Positions 27,605 to 35,984 of a stretch of DNA of 64,000 bases are shown here, in pieces. The position numbers were made by a program, and so were the translations under genes. The DNA is from Pseudomonas putida (GTDB lineage: Bacteria > Pseudomonadota > Gammaproteobacteria > Pseudomonadales > Pseudomonadaceae): positions 186,001-250,000 of the forward strand of contig NZ_JAETZZ010000003.1 of the NCBI RefSeq assembly GCF_022627325.1, given 5' to 3'. The notes under the pieces are model-generated. The model saw only the letters and a program-made list of their open reading frames with translations, searched no databases and was not told where the DNA came from. Within the stretch, counting starts at the first letter, position 1; each line of letters begins with the position of its first letter.

Positions 27605-27626
27605 TGCGCCCGCGCATCAGGTGGGG
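27595..27626. terminator. Perfect 15-bp inverted repeat spanning the mtfA stop codon
   Basis: CCCCACCTGATGCGC (27595-27609) and GCGCATCAGGTGGGG (27612-27626) are exact complements separated by CC. The mtfA TGA lies in the left arm. There is no T-run, so rho-independent termination is not certain, but the RNA stem would be very stable. Confidence 0.6.
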
Positions 27627-27652
27627 CGTGGCATGCCCTGGCCGAATGTGCC

Positions 27653-27658
27653 TATAAT
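27653..27658 (+). promoter_or_regulatory. -10 element of the ppa promoter
   Basis: A perfect TATAAT stands 40 bases before the ppa ATG. No good -35 is visible (TGGCAT at 18 bases is the best). Confidence 0.5.
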
Positions 27659-27697
27659 CGCCGCCACTTTTTTGATCAAACACGGGGGCACTGCCCA

Positions 27698-28225
27698 ATG
27701 AGCTACAGCAAGATTCCGGCTGGCAAAGACCTGCCGAACGACATCTACGTCGCCATCGAGATCCCGGCCAACCACGCGCCGATCAAGTACGAAATCGACA
27801 AGGACAGCGATACCCTGTTCGTCGATCGCTTCATGGCGACCCCGATGTTCTACCCGGCCAACTACGGCTTCATTCCAAACACCCTGGCCGACGACGGTGA
27901 TCCGCTGGACGTGCTGGTGGTTACCCCTTACCCGGTCGCCCCTGGTTCGGTCATCCGTGCCCGCCCGGTCGGCGTTCTGAACATGACCGACGACGGCGGC
28001 GGCGACGCCAAGGTCATCGCTGTGCCGCACGACAAGCTGTCGCAGCTGTATGTCGACGTCAAGGAATACACCGACCTGCCAGCACTGCTGATCCAGCAGA
28101 TCGAGCACTTCTTCGCGAACTACAAAGATCTCGAGAAGGGCAAGTGGGTCAAGATCGAGGGCTGGGAAGGCGCCGACGCCGCCCGCGCCGCGATCACCAA
28201 ATCGGTTGCTGCCTACAAGGGCTGA
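27698..28225 (+). CDS. ppa: Inorganic pyrophosphatase, soluble family I
   Basis: Ppa hydrolyses pyrophosphate and so pulls biosynthetic reactions forward. The 175-residue protein has the family I metal-binding motif [11 protein letters not shown], the substrate region [16 protein letters not shown], and [12 protein letters not shown]. It is a single-gene unit between its own TATAAT and a strong terminator. Confidence 0.98.
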
Positions 28226-28241
28226 TACCGTTTGCACCAAG

Positions 28242-28263
28242 CCCCGCTTCGGCGGGGTTTTTT
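28242..28263 (+). terminator. Rho-independent terminator of ppa
   Basis: CCCCGC-TTCG-GCGGGG (28242-28257) followed by six T. The UUCG tetraloop makes this a textbook terminator, 16 bases after the ppa stop. Confidence 0.92.
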
Positions 28264-28393
28264 GTGCCTGCCGCAGTGGCAAAAAATCCTACAAGGTCCT
28301 AATCCAGCGTCCTACACCTAGGCGCTTTTCGTACACGTCACGTCAACACCTGGTTCGTATCCCTACTGGCACACCGCCGGTACACTCCGGTGC

Positions 28394-29101
28394 ATGAAAA
28401 CCTCCGGTGACCGCCTCAAGGCCCTCCTCCACGAGTGTGGCTTGACCCCTGCCGATCTCGCCGCCCAGCGTGGTTTGACGGCCCAGCACGTGAACAACTG
28501 GTTCAAGCGCGGCATTCCCCTGGCTCGCCTGGACGAACTTGCCGACCTGTTCTGCGTACACCGGCGCTGGTTGCGCTGTGGCGAAGGCCCCAAACACCCC
28601 AGTTCGATCCTGCGCAGCCGCGCCCTGCAGCCCGCCCCTGATACTGGTAATGCGCTCTCCTTGCTGTCGACCCAGGCTACCCGGCTCTTGCAGGTGCCAT
28701 TTCAACAAGTGCACGACGGCAAGCTCGTCGCGCTGGAGGGCAAGTACCTGCAACTGCCGCTTGAAGCGCTGCAGGCCTTGGGCGTTGCAATGGATAATGT
28801 CGTTTGCCTGGCCATGCCAAGCCAAAACATGGCGCCGTGGGTTCCATCCGACGCGATAGTGGCCATTGACGTCAGCCAGACCCGGGTCAAGGACGGTGAA
28901 ACCTATGCCCTGCTGCACAATGGCACCCTCCGGGTGAACAGCCTCAGCCTCGGCCACAACGGCACCCTGTGCCTGCACAGTCACGACAGGCGCAACTACA
29001 CCGTGGAACGCTTCACCCCGGCCCAGCGCCAGGCACAGCACCTGGAGATACTCGGCTGGGTGTTCCACTGGTCGCATTTTTGCCGGCAACGCCCTGAATG
29101 A
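28394..29101 (+). CDS. HTH regulator with S24/LexA-like C-terminal domain
   Basis: A 235-residue regulator. Residues 1-65 form an XRE/CI-type HTH (LKALLHECGLTPADLAAQRGLTAQHVNNWFKRGIPL). The C-terminal half resembles the S24 peptidase-like domain of CI/LexA repressors (APWVPSDAIVAID, GETYALLHNGTLRV). I do not see a clear Ala-Gly cleavage site or the usual Ser-Lys dyad context, so self-cleavage is doubtful. A TACACT at 28381 stands only eight bases before the ATG, hinting at a nearly leaderless message. Confidence 0.82.
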   Translation: MKTSGDRLKALLHECGLTPADLAAQRGLTAQHVNNWFKRGIPLARLDELADLFCVHRRWLRCGEGPKHPSSILRSRALQPAPDTGNALSLLSTQATRLLQVPFQQVHDGKLVALEGKYLQLPLEALQALGVAMDNVVCLAMPSQNMAPWVPSDAIVAIDVSQTRVKDGETYALLHNGTLRVNSLSLGHNGTLCLHSHDRRNYTVERFTPAQRQAQHLEILGWVFHWSHFCRQRPE

Positions 29102-29123
29102 AACACCCTGTGCCATTTTTTGC

Positions 29124-29152
29124 TGGGCATCCTGAGCAGGCCCTTGTATGCT
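29124..29152 (+). promoter_or_regulatory. Putative promoter of a small RNA
   Basis: TGGGCA (29124-29129) and TATGCT (29147-29152) are separated by 17 bases, each with four of six matches to the sigma-70 consensus. Transcription would start near 29159. Confidence 0.45.
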
Positions 29153-29158
29153 ACGCGC

Positions 29159-29328
29159 CACATTCAGCCCCGACCGGCGCAAGCCGCAGGCCAGAGGGCT
29201 CGGCAACGTTTCACACGAACGTTCGCCATCTTTTTCAGGCCTTTGATGGCCATCCAGTTAAGGCGGTTGCGGCTTACCATAAATTAGCCGGAAGCGTCCC
29301 CGAGAAGCCGGCCACAAGCCGGCTTTTT
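29159..29328 (+). ncRNA. Putative small RNA of about 170 nt, family not recognised
   Basis: The stretch between a sigma-70-like promoter and an intrinsic terminator has no convincing coding frame. It can fold into separate hairpins: AGCCC (29166-29170) with GGGCT (29196-29200), enclosing CGGC-GCAA-GCCG (29175-29186, a GNRA-type loop); then AACGTT-N7-AACGTT (29205-29223); and the terminator stem. I do not recognise a known Pseudomonas sRNA (not RsmX/Y/Z, CrcZ, 6S, SRP or tmRNA). An 81-codon frame crosses it but also runs through the terminator. Confidence 0.45.
29305..29328 (+). terminator. Rho-independent terminator of the putative small RNA
   Basis: AAGCCGGC (29305-29312), loop CACAA, GCCGGCTT (29318-29325), then further T. 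The stem is perfect; with its own two T the run is five. Confidence 0.75.
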
Positions 29329-29339
29329 AATGCCTGCTC

Positions 29340-29475
29340 TTAATGCTTCATGCCCAGCTCGGCATCATCCATCAGCGCCTTGGCCATGGCACTGAGGTAA
29401 TGCGAAGCCCAGATCATCATGGGTTTCTCATCCATCAGGCCGATTATGATCGAACCTGGTTGTGTCAGTGGTCAT
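29340..29475 (-). pseudogene. Frameshifted mini-gene (about 45 codons)
   Basis: An ATG at 29475, with AAGGAG at ideal distance, starts MTTDTTRFDHN and stops after 15 codons. The adjacent frame is open from about the seventh codon and reads PGSIIIGLMDEKPMMIWASH, then YLSAMAKALMDDAELGMKH, to a TAA at 29340. The total length is 3n+1, so one deleted base near the run ACACAACCAGG would restore a single reading frame. The C-terminal pattern recalls the small DUF3077-type proteins common in P. putida; that link is from memory. Confidence 0.6.
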
Positions 29476-29508
29476 TGTTCAATCTCCTTGAAATTTGCGC
29501 TGGCCGGC

Positions 29509-29637
29509 CTGGCCTCATCGCCGGCAAGCCGGCACAGGGATCGCGCCAGCTTTCAGAAGTTGAGCAAGACCGTTGGGCTCCAATGCCCGCAGCGCCGCTG
29601 AAACCTGTGGGAGCCGGCTTGCCGGCGATAGGGCCGG
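29509..29637. repeat. Inverted pair of REP elements (BIME)
   Basis: REP copies at 29509-29540 and 29606-29637 lie in opposite orientation with the usual cores. The left copy has a shortened right flank (GGCACAGGG). They separate the mini-gene from the 80-residue small gene. Confidence 0.88.
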
Positions 29638-29661
29638 TGCAGGCGGCAAATCTTCCAAGCC

Positions 29662-29904
29662 CTAATGCAAGGTCCGAGGGCCTGTGGGCATCTGCACCTG
29701 GATCAGCGCCGACTCGAGCAAAACCCGTAACGCCTCCATTTCATGCAGCGAGGTCATCATCAAAACCGATGCCGGTGACTTGGGATGCAGCAGCAGTGCC
29801 TGGTGCACAACGGTCGTGGCGCACAGCGCATAGTCCGTGGCCTGGATCAGGGTGTCTTCAAGGGAATGGGAATCGCGGGGCGGATCGGGGACAATTTTTA
29901 GCAT
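29662..29904 (-). CDS. Small conserved protein, possibly DUF3077/DUF6124-like
   Basis: An 80-residue protein, MLKIVPDPPRDSHSLEDTL at the start, predicted mostly helical and without signal peptide or membrane segment. The opening KIVPDPP and the length resemble a multi-copy family of small P. putida proteins of unknown function that I recall under DUF3077 or DUF6124; this is not checked. The ATG follows GACGAGA. From 29905 to about 30210, some 300 bases upstream, I see no other gene. Confidence 0.6.
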   Translation of the reverse strand: MLKIVPDPPRDSHSLEDTLIQATDYALCATTVVHQALLLHPKSPASVLMMTSLHEMEALRVLLESALIQVQMPTGPRTLH

Positions 29905-30210
29905 GATGTAATCTCGTCTGTGTCCTCATGGACCACCACGACATCACTTGCATTTGATGGGTGGCGGCTGCGTGCAGGCTGCAAGACCGGACAGACGAAA
30001 ACCGGCAGATCCGAAGATCTCCAGCACGCAGCCACCATTGGCCGAAGCTGCCGACACGCGGCACTCCGGATAGCGCTGAATTCGTCTGCGGGCTTGCAGG
30101 CCCGGTCGCTGATTTGGCAACGACGGGCCCAGACTAGGCCGCAGAGAAAAGCACCGCAATGCCGAAAAGGCGGGAACAAGCTATTTCAGAAATGGACTAC
30201 AAGCAACGGT

Positions 30211-30244
30211 AAAAATCTGACAATTTCCTGGAAAATACGTCAGA
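30211..30244 (-). terminator. Rho-independent terminator of the TonB receptor gene
   Basis: On the minus strand TCTGAC (30244-30239) pairs with GTCAGA (30221-30216), with an inner TTTTCCAGGAAA-type helix, followed by five T (30215-30211). The stem begins within the receptor stop codon. Confidence 0.7.
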
Positions 30245-32414
30245 AATCATAACGCGCGCCAACCATCATGCTGCGCGAAGGCCCGTAGAAGTTGAACGTC
30301 GAAGTCGACCCCACCCGCGACAGGTAATCACGGTCCAACAGGTTGTTGACGTTAAATGTGGCCGTCAGCTTCGAGGTAACCGGGTACGACAGCATCGCAT
30401 CCACCGTGGCGTACCCCGGCGCATCGATGCGCACGCCGCCGTTCTCGGAATGGAAGTTGCTCATCGCCGAGACGCCACCACCAATGGCCAGCCCGGTCAA
30501 CGGCCCTTGGCTGATGGTGTACTTGCTCCACAGCGACGCCTGGTTGCGCGGCATGATGAAGAAGGTGGTTTCGGCATCACCGTCGAGGGTTTCGGTTTCC
30601 ATCCAGGTGTAGCCCGCCAGCACCTCCCAGTTCGGCGTCAGCTTGCCGCTGACTTCCACTTCGGCACCCTTCACGCGCGTCTTGCCCGATGCAACAGAAA
30701 ACCCGGTGTCTACGCCATCCTCGTCATAGTCGGTGCTGGCGCGGTTCTCGTCGGTCAAACGGAATACCGAGACGCGGGTATTGAGGTCGCCGCCAAAGTA
30801 ACTGCTCTTGAGGCCAAACTCATACTGCTCGCCTTCACGCGGCTTGAGCACCCGGCCACTGCTGTCGGTGTCTGACTGCGGCTTGAATACCTGCGAATAG
30901 CTGGCATACAGCGCATGGGTATCGGTCAGGTCGTAGACGACGCCACCGTACGGCGTGAAGCGCCCATCCACGCGCTTGTTGTCATCGACAGTCGAACCCG
31001 TGCTCAGGGTGGTGGTGTAGAAATCACCGCGATACCAGCTGAAGCGGCCACCAGCAATCAGCGCCAAACGCTCGACCGGGCGGAAGGTGACCTTTGAGTA
31101 CAGCCCGTACTCTTCCTCCTGCATGCCGGTTTCGGTGCTGTAGTTCGGCGACGGTTTGGCGAACTGGGTCGGCGAGTAGCTGCCGACGTTGATGCCCCCC
31201 AGGTTGGTGGTGCCGTTGAGGTACTCGGTGTCGTAGTTCTTGTAGTCGGTACCCACCACGAATTCGCTGACCTGGCCGAAGGTTTCGAACGGCTGGCTGT
31301 AGCTGGCGTCCAGCGAGTAGGTGTCTTGGGTGAAGTCCCGGGCACTGGCACGCTCGGAGTTGGCACCGGTGGTGGCATTGGTGGCGGTAAAGGCATAGAG
31401 GTAGTCGGTGTCGCGGTGCGAGCCACGGGCGGCGATACGGCCATAACCACCGTTGTCGAAGCGGTGCGTCAACTCGGCAACCAGGTCGGTGGTCTTGCCA
31501 TCGAAGTAGTTCCAGTCAGCGCCGAGGAACTTCGAATGGCTGAAATCCGGCACCTCACCAGACAGGGTTGCCGGGTAGCCGTTGTGCGGGGTGATGTTCT
31601 TCACTTCATGAATCAGGCCGAATGACAGCTGGGTGTCGTCATCAAGGTCGATATCCAGCGCGCCGTAGTAGCTGTTGCTGGTGTTGGCGTTGTAGTCCAC
31701 CTCCCCATTGGTGTCATCACGCGAGGCCACGAAGCGCCCACGCACCCGGCCTGCATCATCCAGCGGCCCGCCCAGGTCGATTTCTTCGTGATTGGTGTCC
31801 CAGGTGCCGTAGCTGGCCTCGACGTGGCCCTGGAATTCGGCGGTCGGGCGCTTGCGCACCATGTTGACGATACCGCCAAGCTCGCTGGTGCTGCTGAACA
31901 ACCCCGCCGGGCCGCGCATGATCTCCACACGATCGAAGGCCGCCAGCGACGGCACGGTGCCGAAAATACTGGCCATGGGCGCCGGCAGGCCGTCGATGTT
32001 GAACTCGCTGTACTCGTAGCCACGGGCATAGATCGACGAGCGCCCGCTATCGTTTGTCAGGGTGCGCAGCCCAGCGGTGTACTTGGCCAGGTCATCGAGG
32101 TGCACGAACTGGCGGTCTTTGACGTAGTCCTGGGTGTAGACAGTGACCGACTGCGGTATTTCCTTGAGCGACGCGGGGGTCTTGGTGCCGACGGTGGCAG
32201 CGTCGACGCTGTAACCGCCGGTTTCTTCCGAAGGCAGCATGTCGTACAGGCGGTTGCCTTCGATGGTCAATGCCGGCAGGTCGAGCGAGCTGTCCGCAGC
32301 GACCTCATTGGCTACCGTTTCGGCCAATGCCGAGAATGAAAACGGCGCCAACAACCCCAGCATCAGCCAGCCCCGCGCCCGTCGCGGGCTCCCCACACCT
32401 TTGAAACTGCTCAT
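30240..32414 (-). CDS. TonB-dependent ferric siderophore receptor (FhuE/FoxA-like)
   Basis: A 724-residue outer-membrane receptor. The signal peptide ends in FSALA; a plug domain follows (KEIPQSVTVYTQDYVKDRQFVHLDDLAKYTAGL, RGPAGLFSS, GGIVNMVRKRPT) and then a 22-strand barrel ending in FYGPSRSMMVGARYDF with terminal Phe. The TonB-siderophore pattern resembles FhuE/FoxA-type hydroxamate receptors rather than the catecholate FepA/PfeA class. No N-terminal signalling domain is evident. The ATG at 32414 is used; upstream sequence is open to 32594 but is promoter. It is divergent from a two-component system. Confidence 0.93.
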   Translation of the reverse strand: MSSFKGVGSPRRARGWLMLGLLAPFSFSALAETVANEVAADSSLDLPALTIEGNRLYDMLPSEETGGYSVDAATVGTKTPASLKEIPQSVTVYTQDYVKDRQFVHLDDLAKYTAGLRTLTNDSGRSSIYARGYEYSEFNIDGLPAPMASIFGTVPSLAAFDRVEIMRGPAGLFSSTSELGGIVNMVRKRPTAEFQGHVEASYGTWDTNHEEIDLGGPLDDAGRVRGRFVASRDDTNGEVDYNANTSNSYYGALDIDLDDDTQLSFGLIHEVKNITPHNGYPATLSGEVPDFSHSKFLGADWNYFDGKTTDLVAELTHRFDNGGYGRIAARGSHRDTDYLYAFTATNATTGANSERASARDFTQDTYSLDASYSQPFETFGQVSEFVVGTDYKNYDTEYLNGTTNLGGINVGSYSPTQFAKPSPNYSTETGMQEEEYGLYSKVTFRPVERLALIAGGRFSWYRGDFYTTTLSTGSTVDDNKRVDGRFTPYGGVVYDLTDTHALYASYSQVFKPQSDTDSSGRVLKPREGEQYEFGLKSSYFGGDLNTRVSVFRLTDENRASTDYDEDGVDTGFSVASGKTRVKGAEVEVSGKLTPNWEVLAGYTWMETETLDGDAETTFFIMPRNQASLWSKYTISQGPLTGLAIGGGVSAMSNFHSENGGVRIDAPGYATVDAMLSYPVTSKLTATFNVNNLLDRDYLSRVGSTSTFNFYGPSRSMMVGARYDF

Positions 32415-32432
32415 GGCACACCTTCGCCCAAA

Positions 32433-32452
32433 TGATATTGAATCGCAAACGA
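32433..32452. promoter_or_regulatory. Possible Fur box before the receptor gene
   Basis: ATGATATTGAATCGCAAACG matches the Fur consensus GATAATGATAATCATTATC at about half its positions, best in the left half (GATATTGA). It lies about 20 bases upstream of the receptor ATG. Confidence 0.35.
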
Positions 32453-32579
32453 CATACGTTGCTTTTTGCGAACGATACCGGACGAAAACGGGGGGTGCAG
32501 CAGGATTAACCTTCTTAACACATGCACCCGCCACGGGGTGATTGCCCTTAGCCTGCATGCAATGGGATGATCGCCAACT

Positions 32580-32598
32580 GATACGAATTCTCATTAAA
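32580..32598. promoter_or_regulatory. Fur-like box before the response regulator gene
   Basis: GATACGAATTCTCATTAAA matches the 19-base Fur consensus at 12 positions, including GATA and TCATTA. It ends just before the ATG at 32607. Confidence 0.5.
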
Positions 32599-32606
32599 GA
32601 CCGCCC

Positions 32607-33299
32607 ATGCCAACCTCACTCCTGCTCGTCGAAGATGACCCACGCCTGCGTGAGGACCTCCAGCGCCACTTCCTGAAGCGGGGCTTTCTGGTCAACGCCT
32701 GCGCCACCGGCCCGCAGGCGTTGAACGCGGTGCAACACGATGGCTTCGATCTGGTGCTGCTGGACATCATGCTGCCTGGCCTGGACGGTCTTAGCCTGCT
32801 CGACGAATTGCGCCGCCAGCAGGCAGTGCCGGTGATGCTGATGTCGGCACTGGGCGCCGAGCAGGACCGCATCAGTGGCTTTACCCGGGGCGCGGACGAC
32901 TACCTGCCCAAACCCTTCAGCCTGGCGGAGCTGGACGCGCGGGTCGATGCCCTGATGCGCCGGGTGGCCTTTGACCGCAGGCCGGTAGCGGCAACCGACG
33001 CCGGCGAGGTGATGCTCGACCATGACCATCAGGATGTCGTTCACCACGGCAAGGCTGCCGGCCTCACGGGCTCTGAGTTTCGCTTGCTGGCCACCTTGAG
33101 CGCCCACCCCGGCGAGGCGTTGAGCAAAGCCTTTCTCTACCAGACCGTACTGCACCGCGCCTACACCCGCCTGGACCGCGGGCTGGACGTGCATGTGTGC
33201 AACCTGCGCCGCAAGCTGGCAGATATCGGTGCCCAGCATGTACAGATACAGGCCGTGCGTGGCCAAGGGTACATCCTGGTCGACACGGAACGCCTGTGA
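32607..33299 (+). CDS. OmpR-family response regulator (PfeR-like)
   Basis: A 230-residue response regulator: receiver domain with the acidic pair EDD, phosphoacceptor Asp in LVLLDIMLPGLDG and Lys in YLPKPF, then a winged-helix DNA-binding domain (LTGSEFRLLATL, DVHVCNLRRKL, RGQGYILV). Place and partner resemble PfeR/PirR regulators of siderophore receptors. Its stop overlaps the kinase start (TGATG). It likely controls the divergent receptor. Confidence 0.92.
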   Translation: MPTSLLLVEDDPRLREDLQRHFLKRGFLVNACATGPQALNAVQHDGFDLVLLDIMLPGLDGLSLLDELRRQQAVPVMLMSALGAEQDRISGFTRGADDYLPKPFSLAELDARVDALMRRVAFDRRPVAATDAGEVMLDHDHQDVVHHGKAAGLTGSEFRLLATLSAHPGEALSKAFLYQTVLHRAYTRLDRGLDVHVCNLRRKLADIGAQHVQIQAVRGQGYILVDTERL

Positions 33300-34645
33300 T
33301 GCGCCGCCACCCCTTGCTGTGGAAACTGGCCGCGCTGCAAGTCAGCTTCTGCCTGTTACTGACCTGGCTTATCTGGACCTGGGGCCTGTCGGTGGAGCGC
33401 AGCAGTTATTTTCTGTCCCAGGCCGACCAGGATTATCTGGCGCGCTATGCGCAGCAGGCTGAACAGGCCTGGCAGCAAGGGGGGGCGAGCGGGGCCGAGG
33501 CCTTTCGCAAACACCTGCAGCACGCCGAGAACACCTGGGCAGCACTGATCGGGCCGCACCTGCAAAGCCTCGGCACCACGCCGTTGGATGCCGACGAGGC
33601 CAGCCGCCTGACCTTCATGCGCAAGCCTGACTGGCCGATGAGCCGGCGCCTGCAGGATGAGCTGCCTTACGTCAGCATCGAGTTCCCGCGGCATCCAGCG
33701 CGCGGCCGCCTGGTAATGCAACTGCCCGAGCGCCTGTTACCCACCGGCCTGACCCCCTGGACCCACGTCATCACTCACGGCGTAGCACCCACACTGCTGG
33801 CGCTGTTACTGGGCCTGGCGATCTATCGGCATCTGGTGGCACCGCTCAACCGCTTGCGCGACCGCGCCGACGCCTTGCGCGCAGACGACCTGGACAGCCC
33901 CGGCCTGCCCCTGCAGGATCGCCGCGATGAATTGGGCGAACTGGCGCAGGCCTTTGAACACATGGCCGGGCGCCTGCGCCAAAGCCTGGAGCAGCAACGC
34001 CTGCTGCTGCGTACCCTGTCGCACGAACTGCGTACGCCCCTGGCGCGGCTGCGCATCGCCCACGACAGTGATTTGTCGCCCGCGCAGTTGCGGGCGCGCC
34101 TGGGGCACGAGGTCAACGACATGCAGAAGCTGCTCGAGGACACCCTGGACCTCGCCTGGATGGACACTGAGCAACCACAGTTACGCACCGAACCGGTACT
34201 GATGCTTTCCGTGTGGGAAGCCTTATGCCAGGACGCCTGCTTCGAAAGCGGCTGGGACCGTGCACGGCTACCCTGCTCGCTCGGCGTGGAATGCGTGGTG
34301 CAGGCCCATCTGGACAGCCTGGCCCAGGCACTGGAAAACCTCATGCGCAATGCCATCCGCCATTCGCCTGCCGATGGCCGGGTCAGCCTCGATGGCTGGC
34401 GTGAGGGCGATTGCTGGCACCTGCGCCTGAGTGACCAAGGCCCCGGCGTGCCTCACGCTGAACTCGAACGCATCTTCAAGCCTTACCAGCGCTTGCCCGA
34501 CAGCGGCGCAGGGTTCGGCCTGGGGCTTGCCATCGCCCGCCGCGCGGTCGAACTGCAAGGTGGCAGGCTGTGGGCCAGTAATGGTCACCCCGGGCTTTGC
34601 CTGCACCTGGTGCTGCCGGCTGCTTCGCAATGTTTAGAAAGTTAA
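33299..34645 (+). CDS. Sensor histidine kinase (PfeS-like)
   Basis: A 448-residue membrane kinase with two membrane helices (about 10-32 and 160-180) bordering a periplasmic sensor of about 130 residues. HAMP follows, then the H-box LRTLSHELRTPLARLR, and N-, G1- and G2-boxes (NLMRNAIRHS, LSDQGPGV, GFGLGLAIARRAVELQGG). The ATG at 33299 overlaps the regulator stop. It presumably senses a ferric siderophore in the periplasm, as PfeS does for enterobactin; the ligand here is unknown. Confidence 0.92.
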   Translation: MRRHPLLWKLAALQVSFCLLLTWLIWTWGLSVERSSYFLSQADQDYLARYAQQAEQAWQQGGASGAEAFRKHLQHAENTWAALIGPHLQSLGTTPLDADEASRLTFMRKPDWPMSRRLQDELPYVSIEFPRHPARGRLVMQLPERLLPTGLTPWTHVITHGVAPTLLALLLGLAIYRHLVAPLNRLRDRADALRADDLDSPGLPLQDRRDELGELAQAFEHMAGRLRQSLEQQRLLLRTLSHELRTPLARLRIAHDSDLSPAQLRARLGHEVNDMQKLLEDTLDLAWMDTEQPQLRTEPVLMLSVWEALCQDACFESGWDRARLPCSLGVECVVQAHLDSLAQALENLMRNAIRHSPADGRVSLDGWREGDCWHLRLSDQGPGVPHAELERIFKPYQRLPDSGAGFGLGLAIARRAVELQGGRLWASNGHPGLCLHLVLPAASQCLES

Positions 34646-34663
34646 TGCGCTTTACGCTCAATC

Positions 34664-34682
34664 AGGACTGATTATCATCTGA
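34664..34682. promoter_or_regulatory. Fur-like core before the esterase gene
   Basis: TGATTATCAT (34669-34678) equals the central ten bases of the Fur consensus on the opposite strand (ATGATAATCA); the flanks match poorly. It lies about 50 bases before the esterase ATG. Confidence 0.4.
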
Positions 34683-35618
<936 letters not shown>

Positions 35619-35767
35619 GCTTCGCCGCATCAGTAATGGCGGGCTTGCCGCCGGCAATCTGGGGCATATCCTCGAAGCCGTTGCATGAGCCGATCACCCC
35701 TGATACGCCGAAGGTCGCAGATCATCGGCTTGTCAGCAGGGTAGCACTGTGCGGTATGCTTGCCCGG

Positions 35768-35903
35768 TCTTCAGGGCGGGGTGAAAGTCCCCACCGGCGG
35801 TAAATCGAAAGATGAGCCCGCGAGCGCCCCGGCCATGCCGGGGGTCAGCAGATCTGGTGCAACTCCAGAGCCGACGGTCATAGTCCGGATGAAAGAAGGC
35901 GTC
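35768..35903 (+). ncRNA. FMN riboswitch (RFN element)
   Basis: All RFN landmarks occur in order: CTTCAGGGCGGGGTGAAAGT, CCCCACCGGCGGTAA, AGCCCGCGAGCG, GGTCAGCAGATCTGGTG, CCAGAGCCGACGGTCATAGT and CCGGATGAAAGAAGGC. FMN binding would switch off ribB, whose ATG is at 35985. The rest of the 366-base gap, 35619-35767, carries a REP-like fragment near 35640 and presumably the promoter. Confidence 0.97.
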
Positions 35904-35906
35904 AGG

Positions 35907-35938
35907 CAAGGGCCATCAGGGCGCCCTTGCGCGCGCAT
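35907..35938 (+). terminator. Expression-platform hairpin of the FMN riboswitch
   Basis: CAAGGGC (35907-35913) pairs with GCCCTTG (35923-35929), followed by CGCGCGCATTTT. It is a plausible FMN-dependent terminator, with a delayed short T-run. Confidence 0.6.
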
Positions 35939-35984
35939 TTTGTTCGCCCCGAGACGTTCATCGATCATTCACGAGGAGCGTTTC

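Noticed and set aside
29098..29343. 81-codon frame following the S24-type regulator
   Set aside because: It runs straight through a perfect intrinsic terminator and covers a promoter-like site; a small RNA explains the stretch better.
29898..30179. 93-codon minus-strand frame upstream of the small 80-residue gene
   Set aside because: No ribosome site, Cys/Arg-rich random composition and no helix or domain pattern; it probably covers upstream regulatory sequence.
32433..32452. Strong Fur operator at the receptor gene
   Set aside because: Only about half of the consensus positions match, so it is listed at low confidence and not as a firm site.
35637..35667. REP element after the esterase gene
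   Set aside because: GGCGGGCTTGCCGCCGGCAA shares only part of the REP core and lacks the flanks; too degenerate to count.
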